From Spirodela intermedia (taxonomy: Eukaryota > Streptophyta > Magnoliopsida > Alismatales > Araceae): a stretch of 64,000 bases of DNA. How positions within the stretch are numbered: the first letter of the stretch is position 1; the number at the start of each line of letters is the position of its first letter. Shown here piece after piece: positions 21,197 through 33,800 of this stretch. The DNA lies in contig LR746278.1 in NCBI GenBank assembly GCA_902729315.2, positions 4,535,501-4,599,500 of the forward strand, in the 5' to 3' direction. The notes under the pieces are model-generated. The model was not told the DNA's origin, ran no database searches, and was given only the letters and a program-made list of their open reading frames with translations. A program made the position numbers and the translations under genes.

Positions 21197-23280
21197 ATGG
21201 TCAGTTCTCCTTCCCCGGCCGTTCTCTTCGTCGTCCCTTTTTCTTCTCCTCTTCTCTGGTTCTTGATGTTTCTGCGATCTGCGGCATGATTTAATCCTTG
21301 GGGAGGTAGCTTTCTTCTCTTTGTTTTTCTTTCCGGTTCGATTGGGTAGGGCGAGAAATGTGGACGGCCGTGTTCTACGGATGTAACTGATGTTTTTCTC
21401 AGATATGTTAGTTTTTCTCTCCGGATTGGTGTCGGAAGGCTCGCGATGGGTAACTGGCTCTAGAAATGAATTCGAGATCCTATTCTCTGTGAGGTTTTAC
21501 AGGCGCGCTTTCAGGGACGTAAGGCGAGTGCATGGTATATGGTCTTCGTGAATTAGCTTAGACTGAAGGATCTTTCAGGTGGTTCAGAAGAGTAACACTG
21601 GGAGGAAAATCGCGAAAACTTCCGTGTATAGTTGTCAGTTTGATGGTTGCATCAATATCTTTAGATTTTTTTTCAAACCTCGCGATGCAGAGGCGTTTTG
21701 CTGAAAAAAAGTAATTTACAAAAGCAGAACGTTTTGGTTTCTATATCCTGATTGACTACCTGATTGTTATTCTTAGCTGTGGATGGAGAGTTTGGCCATC
21801 AGCCTTCAATTTTTACCTGATACGGCGGGCTATTCAGGCCCAGATAATTGATGGGAAGAAATTATCTCATGTTCGGTTTTATTTGGATTCCAAGGGAACC
21901 ATTATCTGCTCGTAGTCGATTGTCAGTAGCGGACGTTTCATTTTCGGGCGACTCTGGCATTCCCTTTGTTCTTGTGTGCTTATTTTTTGCCAAGTCTCTC
22001 GATGTAATGTGGCTTAAATGCATCTCAAAATGCTCCTAGCTTATTTCTTCATTCCTCTTGCGGCATGCGTTTAAGCAGTTCATGCGCATGAGAAGCTCAA
22101 GGATGATACTGACTATTGAGCCACCCTCTACACAATTTACAACACTCCTTGAAGATTTTATCGTTCGGATCTAGAAAAAAATAATGGCAGCTTTGCACTG
22201 ACTTGTGGTAACCAGATAAGGTCACATTTTATTTTTTTGGATATCCAGTCTCAAATCCAGTTTGCAGGCATTGGATCACTTCTTTTTCGTTTTGATTTCT
22301 GGGGGCTAATGTTCTTTTGCCAATGTGTCCAAGTGAAAAAAAGAAGAAAAGAAGGGATGGACAGGAGAATGAGTCTTTGGGTGAAGGGTATGCTTCCTCT
22401 TCTAGTTCAAGCTAAGTCCTCAATGGAAAATCCCCCAGCATAATCCAAATAATCCCCCAAAAATTCAATAGACGTTCATCCTCTTCCTCTGGCGAGATTC
22501 TTGAATAAGTCATCTCAAGGATCTTTCTATGTTTCCTTGCTATGCTTGTGAAGTTTCTTGCTTGCCCTAGAGCGCAGCGCTTAATAATCTTTCCTCAGCT
22601 ACTAGTACCATCTCCTCAGTTCATCTGTCGGCAGTCACCAGATTGAAACCACCCATCTTCTCTCTACACTATTTATTAGGTGAACGTTCCGAAGACGAAG
22701 AAGACCTACTGCAAGCACTGCAAGAAGCATAACTTGCACAAGGTGACGCAGTACAAGAAGGGCAAGGACAGTCTCTCTGTCCAGGGGAAGCGCCGTTATG
22801 ACCGGAAGCAGTCCGGCTATGGAGGTCAGACCAAGCCCGTCTTTCACAAGAAGGTAAAGGCTCCCCCTCCCCTCTCCGAATCTCTCTTTTTTTTTTTTTT
22901 TTTTTTATTTATTTCTTATCGATGGTTAATGCAAGAACAAGGCTGTTGAATGAGTTGATTCCATTCGGTTCTTTCTGAGGGAGAATTTTCTTTGGGTTTT
23001 TCGATGTAAAAGTGAAAATTGTGACGAAATTTCTTCGCGCCATGCTCGGCAGGCGAAAACCACCAAGAAGATCGTGCTGAAGCTGCAATGCCAGGGCTGC
23101 AAGCACTACTCTCAGCACGCCATCAAGGTCTCTCTCTCTCTCATACCCTCTCTCTCTCTCTATCTGCCCCTCCCTCTCCTGGTCCTCATATTCAATCTCT
23201 CTCTCTCTCTCTACTTGCAGAGGTGCAAGCACTTTGAGATCGGCGGAGACAAGAAGGGGAAGGGAACGTCGCTGTTCTAG
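21197..23280 (+). CDS. RPL36A: 60S ribosomal protein eL42 (L36a/L44)
   Basis: Four coding exons: the start codon alone (21197-21199), 22680-22853, 23053-23127 and 23221-23280, giving 103 residues. The chain begins [12 protein letters not shown] and contains the conserved [19 protein letters not shown] core; it ends [12 protein letters not shown]. eL42 is a zinc-ribbon protein of the large subunit at the tRNA exit site. Zinc ligands are read as the C-x2-C of CKHCKKH near the N-terminus and the CQGC and RCKHF cysteines. Plant eL42 proteins I recall have two more residues in the first cysteine pair (CKNKECKKH), so this copy is two residues short there, and it has SQHAIK where SQRPIK or SQRAIK is usual. 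Intron 1 directly after ATG (1480 bp) is a common ribosomal-protein gene layout. Confidence 0.95.
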
Positions 23281-23660
23281 TTAGTTGGCCTGCTGCTCTG
23301 CCACCAATCTCTTTTTCCTTCTCCATGGACTGCAGCCTCGCATCTTCCATCGTCCTGCCGAGTCGATTCTACTCTGTTCTTGCTTTATTATTATTACGTG
23401 GGTAGCTTTGGGACCTCCTCTACTTCTCTCTTCGAGTTTTGATGTAGCGCGCTGCCATGGCATTTGGGTCTCTTTTCCAGTTGCAGCTCTCCGTTCATTC
23501 ATATAAACGCCTCCTCCGTCTTCCTTTCACGAACCGGAGGGAGAAGATATAAGATGGAGAAGAACAGGCGGCGGCCTTTGAAAGCCTAACCAATTGGTGG
23601 GCTTCATCTTTGAGGCCCGTTTAAGGGGAAAGCCCGTGGATGGGCTTCGGCTCATTCCGT

Positions 23661-23723
<63 letters not shown>

Positions 23724-24236
23724 TGCCGGGCCGAGCCCAGTCTTATTTTCGGGGACGGAAAAAGAAATCGTCCAACCCCAAGCCCAGTGAGGTGGTGTAA
23801 GATAATTAGTTGACGGCTAGTGACGTTGACTTTGATGCTCATTAGGGGGGGAAGGCGCCCAATCGTGTTCGGGCAAGTGTATACTTTTAATAGACCCATT
23901 TCTGTCGCCTTGATAATCGAAGCACACAAGAAGAAATATCTTCGAACATTATTATTAAATAATTCTCCAAGATGGTAAATATGACACCGATAGAGGGAGG
24001 GGGAGAGAGAGAGAGAGAGAGAAACGGCCAACTGGCGACGCCTGGGCTATCCAGCCAGCCGTCGTCGCCGAGCCGGGGAAGGGGACAGAGGAGACGACAA
24101 CCAAAGACTTCTATAATGGAGAAGAGAACAAATGGGAATCAGACCGAACAGAAGGGGTCCAAATCAAATCGGAAAGCTCTCTTATTCTCTCACTCATGCT
24201 ACCTCCCTCTCTCTCTAAGATCACCACCACCCGCTT

Positions 24237-24268
<32 letters not shown>

Positions 24269-24433
24269 CTAAATAAATAAATACTCTGTAGATTATGACA
24301 TCCCTCATCTTATTGCCATTATTGATATCTATCTATCTATCTACAGCACCGAGCTCTGGAGAGCCAAAGAGCACACCACTTGACGAGTTCTCTCCTCCCC
24401 CGCCCCACCAAACACTTGTTCTTCTTCCATCTC
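23281..24433. other. Intergenic spacer between convergent eL42 and GPT
   Basis: Holds the two 3' UTRs, a (GA)n tract of about 57 bp (23664-23721), a second purine run (24003-24022), a CT tract (24243-24270) and a short ATCT repeat (24330-24343). No gene is supported; open frames here are made by the microsatellites. Confidence 0.6.
23664..23721. repeat. (GA)n microsatellite
   Basis: An uninterrupted GA dinucleotide run of about 28 units in the 3' spacer between eL42 and GPT. Confidence 0.9.
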
Positions 24434-27400
24434 TCACTGCTTAGCCTGCAATGGCAACAAGGGAGGAAAAACCCGGAGATAAAATTAAATGGTTGGTTCT
24501 TGGAATCCAAAAATCTTCACCATTCGTGCCAAATAAATAAATAAATCAATAAATCTCCATATTTTGTGAAGCGGTACCATTCATTCTACATTGAAGACGA
24601 TCAGGACCTTTTCTGAAGAACAACAAAAAACGGCTACAATATCAGAATCAAATACCGATTCTATGTGATTCCTTTCCAACATTCAATAATAAAAAACAAA
24701 ACCCTAAAGACGGTGCTGAAGAAATTGGGGACTGTGTGGAGAGGAATCCACGCATGATAATATTATGGATTCTTAGCATTATTTTCCTTTAAAAATTACA
24801 ACCCCAATGATATTACTAACTATATTTTCAAGAAAATGCGAAGCACCCACAGTAAGCAAACATCCAACATGGCTTTCATCTCCAATCATGGAACATATAT
24901 AGAGTTCTGATAGTACGTATCAATCAAGTAAGCATTATAACACTAGGTGGCAGATGAACAGCTGTTCTTCGTCTGTGACTGAATTTGAGATGATAATCTC
25001 ATCAAAATTATGCTTGCATAGTAGTATGTTTGACCCCTTTCGTCAGATGGGCATCATTGGAACCTGATCAATAATCGCCCCAATACAGATTTTTTTTTTC
25101 AAGATCTGTGACCATGGAAATGGTTGTTTCTTGAGGGAGTGGACGCAGGGCTTACGTGTGTAATTCGAGGTCAAACCTTTCTAAAAATTTGTAATTCAAC
25201 GGTTCAGATTGATATAGAACAAAACTCTTTCACGGCTTACTGGTTTTTTCACTGTTATAAGCATCGAATAATCTCAGAATCCTTGGCTTAAAACTTTCAA
25301 ACAGGGTGAGAATAACTAGCCATCGCGACTAAACCATTTGGGGCAACCTATTTATGGTTTCTTGAGAGGCTTTTTTTTTTCTGTCTTTGTAATGAACTGA
25401 TTGATTAATGAATTGATCACAGGATGTTGCCTAGATTCCAAATAAGATGCTCCCCTGTAAGTGCAATTTAGATGTATCTATAGAATAAAAAATAAAATAA
25501 TAAATAACATATACAAGTAAAGATATCTTAGACTCCAGCAACACTTATTGAACCCTGAGTACTTGGATTGGTATACTGAGACAGAGAGAAGGATAAGATG
25601 AGATCACCTGTGAGTAGAGGAACGTCCCAAGGATTGCAATGGCGGCACCAAGAGCATTGATTGGCTGAACAGGTGTATGGAAGATGATGATGGAAGAGAC
25701 AATGACAGATATCCGCTTCATAGTGTTACCGATGCTGAACGTTAATGGAGAGATCTCATCCAAGGACATGTAGGAGACTTGGTTGTACAAGTGGTAGAAC
25801 ACGCTCTGGGCTGCTACCCACCTGAACAGACAAATCCATGTCCCATGTCACATTCTCTCGTCAGTCAAAGACCAGAGATATAATAAGAAAACGTAAAAAG
25901 AAGTGATGGATTAATAGACACGTCAAACTGAAATAGGGTTAAAAAATATACGCGCAAGGAGAAAGAGCAAGGAATCTCCAGAAAAACAAGAAGAATTAAA
26001 ACGCCCATGAGGGAAAAAGCAAAGAGATTGACGTCTAATTTGGTTCGATATGTGTTGACCCAAAAAGAATCTGATGCGTTTGATAAGTATACAAAACCCA
26101 CATATCTGATGCGTTCGATATGTGGGTTTATAGTTTGTCCTTTGACGAAACGTGGTGTGGCTCTCCAGAACCGAGATTTTAGGGGAAATCCAGTGGGTAC
26201 TGGCTTCTAATCAATTTTCCAGGAACTAGGCACAGTTTTAGTTCATCAATGGTATAGAAGAGAGCGAGGAGTAGAAATGGGAAGCAAATGGCCAGTTTTC
26301 CATCATGTAGTTAATTTAAATTAGCCTCACAAAGACTATATTTTTCATCTTTCAAGCCCAAGTAAGTTTCCCCATCACAATCCTGAACACATATTTCCTC
26401 TTTTCTAACAACGGGGGATCAAAGAGGAGCATAGTAGCAACTTTTCCATCGAGTTAATCGTCAATGGCATCCCGGGAAAAACATGTGAGAAATGGGGTTC
26501 TTTTGGGCTCTTTTGATGAAATGGGGTTACTACTTACCAGACAAAATGGGGACCGATGTCAGCAAGGGCTTTACGCCAACCAGCGGCCCACAATTGCGGC
26601 CCTTCAACGGCCACTGCGAATGGTGTCAGAATCACGAGGGACAACATCGACAAGCAGGCATAGTAGTTCATCCCGCTGACCGACTTCCCTTTCATCCCTC
26701 TCTTTGAAAATATGTTCCGGAATACGAATGCAAGGTTTGAGATCATTGCCCCCATAAAACCTGTAATCAGAGAAAACACAGATGATGGAGAGCGTATGAG
26801 CCGGAGAATTCAACATGAATGTCGAGAAACTGGAAATCGACTGGGCTCAAAACTCATTTTCTCACCCGTCATGTTGAAGTTGAGCTCTGTGAGTGCCGCT
26901 AGACCACAACCCCCAATGATCGGGACGAGGGAGAGGTACACAGACGGCGGGAAAGTCTCCCCCAACAGGAACCTCGAGACCAGCACGCTGAAAGCGGGCT
27001 CCCCGCTCTTGATGATGTGCGTGAATGACACGGCCACCTTCGACATGCTCACTGTCGCCGCTACGTGCCCGATCGTGTGCGCCACTGCTACCTGAACAGC
27101 AAGGAATTCCCAGAAGGCGTTCAGAGGCAAGAGCGGGTGGGGAAACGCTCGAAATAACCCACAATCGAGCCATCCAAGCAACTCACCGGGAATAGAGCCT
27201 TCCAGAAGTCGAGGTCGACCTTGGGGGCCTCTGCGATCCGCGTGGCCCAGGAGACGAGCATCATTAGGGAGCCGGTCGCCAAGGAGAGAGTAGAGGTCAG
27301 CCATGGGAAGGGATACGCGTTGAGGACCTTCTTGTTGTAGATGTTGAATACCACATTCAGCGCCCACCAAGTCGCGAAGTAGATCCCGATCTTCACCTTC

Positions 27401-27717
27401 TTCGCCGCCTCCGCACTAGCGGCCGCCTCCTGTGACTGCCCCTCCCCGCCGAACCCCTCCGACCGGTCTGCCTCGTAAGCCCCCACAAACACATCGTCCC
27501 TCCGCCGCCTCGCGGCAGCGGAGGGCAAATCGAGGGCGGCGCCGCCTAGACGGAAGCCGAGCCCGTCGACAGAGGAGATACGCAGAGGCCTGTGGGAGTT
27601 GACACCAGGAAGCGTGGCGGATACCGGCCCTCGCCGTGACGGCTGCCACCGCGACCGCACCAGGTCCGACGAAGCGGCTAAGCCCGAGGCCGCCGCGTGC
27701 TTCGCGGCGCAGATCAT
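24434..27717 (-). CDS. GPT: Plastid glucose-6-phosphate/phosphate translocator
   Basis: Five exons on the minus strand join in frame: 27717-27187, 27091-26866, 26760-26538, 25821-25608 and a 12-bp terminal exon 24445-24434 coding Ala-Lys-Gln-stop; total 401 residues. Residues 1 to about 85 form a basic, Ser/Ala-rich plastid transit peptide; the mature part starts near [13 protein letters not shown]. Transporter signatures include [69 protein letters not shown] and TFLYSQAKQ. The AALTELNFN and [12 protein letters not shown] wording fits GPT rather than triose-phosphate or PEP translocators. The protein exchanges glucose 6-phosphate for phosphate across the plastid inner envelope, feeding starch, fatty acid and pentose phosphate pathways in heterotrophic plastids. 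Two G-boxes lie 234-404 bp upstream of the start. An in-frame non-ATG extension upstream was ignored. Confidence 0.93.
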
Positions 27718-27950
27718 CACGTAGAGCTCGGGCAATTCTGCCCTCGATGATGGGCGGGCGCAGGCGAAACCCTAGCACAGAGAAAGACAGAAAGAGAGAG
27801 AGAGACAGACAGGGAGAGAGAGAAAGAGAGAAACAGAGAAAGAGAGAAACGGAACCATCGACTTCTGGGGTAGGAGGCAGCCAGTATTTATATATCGTCT
27901 GTGGAAGGCAGCGGAAGGGTAGGTGACCCGTACTTCGCCATGGGTTCTTC

Positions 27951-27964
27951 TTGCCACGTGGCAA
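27951..27964. promoter_or_regulatory. Palindromic G-box TTGCCACGTGGCAA upstream of GPT
   Basis: A perfect 14-base palindrome around CACGTG, 234 bp upstream of the GPT start codon. G-boxes of this form bind bZIP and bHLH (PIF-type) factors and suggest light, sugar or ABA control. A second G-box sits 150 bp further upstream. Confidence 0.6.
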
Positions 27965-28111
27965 ACTCGGAGGTACGGCTGTTAATGGTCCGAGCGAACC
28001 CCAATCCGCCCCGGCCCGGATACCTTTTTCGGACTCCAAAATATATTTGAATTTTAAAAATAAAAAATACCCAATCCTACCTGTTCCACTCTCTCTTTCT
28101 CTCTCTCTCTC

Positions 28112-28121
28112 GCCACGTGGC
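28112..28121. promoter_or_regulatory. Second G-box (GCCACGTGGC) upstream of GPT
   Basis: A perfect ten-base palindrome directly after a CT tract, about 400 bp upstream of the GPT start codon. Together with the one at 27951 it makes a pair that could act cooperatively. Confidence 0.5.
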
Positions 28122-28790
28122 TGTGTGAGTCTGTTCTGGAAGCTTTCTTCAGGCCGAGGCCTTTAAGAAATGGCCTGCCCCAGGCCCGTAGTCCTCATCC
28201 TGGGCCGGCCCGGAGACGGGTCAATGCCTGGACAGAAATATCTCCCGTCAATCGCTGACGGCGGGATGGTCAACGGCCGCTGAGTTGCCGTCGTCGTCTG
28301 GGATATACGTCAGCGTTCGTCTTCGTGTTCGCACGTGATTGGCTAAGCATCCTCGATAACATCGATATATGTTGAGGGAATGGGCCGGGCTTTTCATTTC
28401 GGACCTGGCCCGTTTCTAGGATTTCATTAAAGCGCCGGTCTCCCTGTCCCGAGGGTAAGGGCTTTGTGTTCGTTATAATTATAAAAAACTTCCTCTTTGC
28501 TGAATACTATATACCGTGGGCCCATTTATGGGCTTTCGGGCCCGACCCGTTTCTATTTGAACTATCGGGCACGAGGACCGTGGATTATTTCACAGGGGGA
28601 GCTGCAGACAGGAGGGAAGAGAAAAATGAAGCATTCAGAAGTCTCTTCTCTAAAGAAAAGCAACAAGACAGAACGTCAATGGAGTTCAGTCCCTAACACA
28701 GAGATCACCATGACAGAGACGAAGAACATGAAGCTCCACACAGCTAGAGAGAGATAGATTAATCGATAGAGAGGGAGGGAGGGAGGGTGG

Positions 28791-28793
<3 letters not shown>

Positions 28794-28836
<43 letters not shown>
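28794..28836. repeat. (GA)n microsatellite
   Basis: An uninterrupted GA run of about 20 units, preceded by a GGGA-rich stretch. It lies about 380 bp beyond the stop codon of the HDG2-like gene. Confidence 0.9.
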
Positions 28837-28842
<6 letters not shown>

Positions 28843-29216
28843 ACATCTAGTTATCTAGGAGAAGGGGGGGAGGCTCAAAATCCCTCTTCAGGGAAGGGAG
28901 GGAGCCTCCGAACTGGGAAAGAATCTTCCTCTCCTCAGAATTCTTGAGTTGAAGGTGCGGAAGAGGGGGGAAGTCAATGCCCGAACCAGTGCCGACGCCG
29001 CGGAGGAGGTATGAAAGCCCTTCAACACCTCCCCGTTGAGAAAGCTTAGGTGCGTTCTTGACTTCCCACAAACCCTAGATTTCCATCCACCCTCCCCCCC
29101 CCCTGAGAACACAGACATCGCCCAAAGTCAACGCCTCGGGCCCTGTTCAGAGCTTGTGGGTAGTGGGGTTTGGGATCGTTCTAAAGACTTACCCTCGTGT
29201 AGGCGGCGCTAGAGTT

Positions 29217-30203
29217 TCACTGGGCGCCCTCGCCCAGGACGTTGCCCTTGATCCTGTCGACGGTGCAGGAGATGAGGCTGTTGACGGTAGCGACGGAGCC
29301 AAGAGAGAGCTTCGCATTGGGCTGGGAGTCAACGAGGATCTGGAAGGCGACGGTGAGCAGGGCGCCGCCGGTACCGCCGTGGCCGGCGGCGTCCTCCGGT
29401 GATGTCGGTGGGCCGTCGGGGAGGATGGCGAACCCCGACGGGAGGAGCGTCACGTAGTCCGGGTTCCCCCCTCCGAGGACCACATTCATGGCCACCAGGT
29501 CAACGGGGGCGTAGATCACGTAGGAGCCCGCGGCGTCGGTGCAGCTCTCTTGCAGGATCAGCATGTTGCTTTGGTTCGAGTTGGTGCTCTGCAGAAACCC
29601 AGGAACCAGGAGGGTCATCAGCATGTTCCGCCACGATCATCTTCAAAGAACAGCACAGAGAAGGAGTAGGGGGTGGGGGGCTCACGTTGACGCGGAGGAG
29701 GGAGACGCAGTTGCCCTCGTCCCGGCCATTGGCGATATGAGCCATCTCCTGAACGATTCCTCCGTTGGAGAGGATGTCCCACTAATTTCCGCAGAAATCA
29801 GAGCACCAGGTAAGAGACGGTGGGCCATCTGAAAACCCTAATCTTGGGGAGGAAGACGAATGAGGAAGGAGTTATTTACCACGCTGCGGGTGTTCTCGTC
29901 GCGGAGGAAGTCGAAGACCCGCTTGGGGGGGACGGGTAGCCAGAAGGAGGTGGCGGCGCTGAGGACGATCCCCGGTGGACGACCGGGCTCGTTGACGCTC
30001 TTCTTGGTCATTACTCTCACGTCCTCTGCGCAGGCGCCGGAGAGGGTGGTCCACTGGTGTGCAGCGGAGGCGCTCACGCCGGAGCAGAAACTCACCACCA
30101 TCCTCTCCGCCAGTTTCAGCATGCTCTTCCTCCCCTCCTGCGACGTTATCACTGCCCATTCCCCAACCAGAACAGTCTCCACTTTCATCATCACTATCAC
30201 AGT

Positions 30204-30234
<31 letters not shown>

Positions 30235-30246
30235 GTATATATATAT

Positions 30247-30307
<61 letters not shown>

Positions 30308-30819
30308 GGGTTACCGCTGATCTCGCCGGTGGGGACGTTGGTGGCCATGACGCTGGCGAGGCGCTCACACTGGCGGTCGAGAGTGGAGACCCAGCGCTTG
30401 GCGCCGAAGGCCATTCCAGAGTTAACCAGGGGGCGGTACATGCTGTGGACGGTCCGATCGTCCACTTCCACGTGCTCGATCCACGTCACCTGGATGGGGG
30501 GAGATGGGTGGCAGGAGGGAGGGTCAACGACCTAATCGTATAGTGAGAGAAAGTGGCGGGAAAAGTGGTGGGCTTCTTCTCCTTCACCTTGGAGAAGCCG
30601 TTGGGGGTCTCCTGTATCAGGCAGCCGGAGGCCCGCCGGCGGCAACGGAGGCCCGGAGTGGGGCTGAGGCTATCCAGGGAGACGTCCACCACCGCCCACA
30701 CGCCGTCTCCATGCTGCTTGCAGTACCTCAGGAAGTAGCTCTCTCTTGTCGGAACAAGAGGGGAGGGCATCTGAAACTCCGCCGTCATCTGCAGTGCAGA
30801 GGATTGAGACCGATGTCTG

Positions 30820-30860
<41 letters not shown>

Positions 30861-33800
30861 GAGAGGGGGGGGGGGTTCAGTACCACTTGAAGAGCTCCGT
30901 TGTAGTTTCCGGCAACACCGGTGGACAGCACCTCCAAGGTCGCGGCCCTGGAGACGATGCTTGAGAAGATCATCGACCACTGGTTCTGGAGATTCAATGA
31001 AGATGGATCAGAAACGCGCGCATTATATCGGAGGAGCAACAGGACGGAGAGGAGAAGATCTGCTCTGATCGGAGAGATTTATGTACCACGTCCATTATGA
31101 TTTCCACGAGATTGACGTTATTCATGATGACGATGGCGTTGTGGCGGGAGGCCTCGGTCTTGAAGCCGACGGGGCGGGGACCGATGCCCCTGGGGAAGGT
31201 CCGGAAATACTCGTCGACGTTGAGGACCTCTGGGCCGGCGGCTTCGAGGGAAGGCATCCACAGAGGCTCGCCGGCGTGAGCCATCCTGGTGAGCTCCTCC
31301 ATGGCTGCGACGGCGAGCTCCACCACCGCCGGCTTGTCGACGGGGAACTCGTTGGGGAGGGAGGCGGAGCGGAGCATCTCGCTCGCTCCGAAGGCGCCGT
31401 GTCCCGCCATGGCCGGCGGCAGCCCGAGGTTCCCGGCGGCGAGGTCCAGCGACGAGCGAGGGGCCACCTGAGGAGTCATCAGCGGGTAGGATCCCACCGG
31501 CTTGCCCACGTACTTCGCCGCAATTCCCGATATCCTGTCGATCTGCAAGCGAGAAATAGATTAGATGGCTACCGAGAGAGACAGAGGAATGGTGAGGGTG
31601 AGGGTGAGGGAAGGGGGAGGAGAGGGTTTTACCTCCTCTCTAAGGCGGACGTTCTCGATCCTCAGCTGCTGCTCGTCGAAGGACATCTCTCCGATGGCGG
31701 TCGGGCCGCCGCAGTTAGGGCAGGAGGCGTTGCTGAGGGCCTCCTTGTACCTCATGTTCTCGGCTCGGAGCTTGTCGTTCTCGGACCTCAGCTGCTGGTT
31801 CTCCTGGCGCTCGTGCTGGTTCTGCAGAGCAGGTGCAACTCATCCTCAGCAAACGACAGGAGAAAGACCAGAAGAGATAGAGAGATGGATAGGTACATAG
31901 GGGGACAGATAGAGGCTTGATAGAGAAAGGACATAGCCAGAAACCGAGAGATTCTTTTTATGCATGTTTTTCAGAAAATTTTGGATATATCTTCGGCCGC
32001 TTAAGTGAGCCCTCGGCATTAACTCCGAATGCAAGGTACTATTTATCTTCCGCAGCATTCTAGTGAGAGAAACTGCAAACTACATGATTTTTGTGCTTCT
32101 TCTTTCATTTTATATCAGTTGAGATGCTCGAGTTTAGGGGTTTCCCTAACCTTCATCTGGGTTCGCTTGTTCTGGAACCAGAACTTCACTTGGAGGGGCT
32201 CCAGCCCGAGCTCCCGGCTGAGCTCCTTCCTCTGCTTGTCATCCGGATGAGGACACTCCTTGAAGAAGCTGAAGCCGAGAAGAGAGAGAAACGTCGATCA
32301 GTTCAACAAGTACAGGCGACAAATCTACGGGAAGGGGAGTACGACGGAAATTTGAGGGAGGCCTGAGCTTGAAAATCATGCATCGATGAAAGAACGAGGA
32401 AGAAGAAATGAGTGCAATCTTGAGACAAAAGCGGAGAAAGTCTCCAATGGAAGAAAAATACAAGAAGCGAGCCGAGAGAGATCAAAGCTTGGAGGCCATC
32501 TGTCACTCAAGAAAGACGACAGCATGATGAAAATTGAAGCATTAAAGAGCAAATCTGCGATATTAAGCATAAGACTCACGCCGGGGAGAGGGAGGGAAGG
32601 GGAGAGAGAGAGAGAGAGAGAGAGAGGGTAATGATGAATCGAAAGTAACGGACGAAATGGGTACCATCCGACTACTAAATGCTACGAAGTGCAGGAAAAT
32701 ACGGACCGAAAATCAAAGAGGATAAAAAGATGCATTTGAGAGAAATCTACGATAACATGTAACAAGTGGCCCAAAAAGGGAAGATCACTGCCTGGAAGTG
32801 GTCTCTAAGATTAAAATAAAAGGAATTGCTACTTTACGAAGAAAATCTAGAATTTCTGGTTCAATAAGTTACCGTCAGCGGGACAACTTAGACAATGGGT
32901 GCAATGGCATACTGACTGTTGGAAAATATGGATTTTCAGGCACAGATTGTGATCCAAGAGTGGTCAAAGTATCGAAAAGATTAATCAGCGCAAAAAGTAG
33001 ACGAAATGCGTAGAGTGCGAAAACGGGCCGCAACAAAATACACCGTGTAGAATGCAAATTACGGAAAATAAATCAAAGAGAAGATTAATATAACCGAGAA
33101 GATAAGAAATGCAGGAATGGTTGCAGTCCAGAATATAACGAAAAGAAAAATCTAAACTACAAACTAAATAACCCGGGTGTTTGATCAAAGCATGAAATCA
33201 AATATTAAAGGGAAAAAGAAAGGAAGAAATGGGCGCAATCCATACTCTAAATGCGTTCAAGTGCACAATATCAAATACAACAAGGGAGCAAAGAGAGAAC
33301 AAAGCCTCGGAATTACAAATTGTAGGAGAGGAAGACGGGGGACAGGGCAAGAGGTCCCTTACGCCTCCATTTCCTGAATCTGGTGCTGGGTGTGTCGGTG
33401 GTATCGCTTCTTCTTGGGGCGCTGGTTGGGGTCCAGGTCGTCGCCGGAGGCGCCATCGGCATTCTCACTCCCCGACTTGCTCAGGAACTCATCTTCCCGG
33501 ATCCTCGCCATGTCGCTCTCGGCGGTGGTGGCGGTGAGGTCCATCTGCTGCTGGAAGTGTTGTGTGGCGTCTAGTAAGCTCGGCTGCATGACGAAGAAAG
33601 CTTCTTTTTGCAGTTACTCTCTTAGATTTATCATATATAATATAATATATTCTAGGATTCCGAGCAAAACACAGGAGATCCAAAAGGAAGAGCTCTTATG
33701 CGACGACGGAGAGCATATGATTTTCCATCAAGACGTCATTTTTTTAATGGGTAGCGAATGTCTTTGACAGACGGGGCGATAAGCTGCAGGAAAGTGGTGA

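Larger units (their letters stand above)
27718..29216. other. Spacer between GPT (5' side) and HDG2-like gene (3' side)
   Basis: The left part is the GPT leader and promoter, with a long GA-rich leader (27778-27852) and two G-boxes. The middle (28150-28560) is rich in GGCCC/GGGCC motifs. A GA tract lies at 28794-28836. The right part should contain the HDG2-like 3' UTR. No coding gene is supported. Confidence 0.55.

Noticed and set aside
29838-30543. Open frames running through the (AT)n-(GA)n tract
   Set aside because: They merge real HDG2 exon sequence with microsatellite translation across splice sites.
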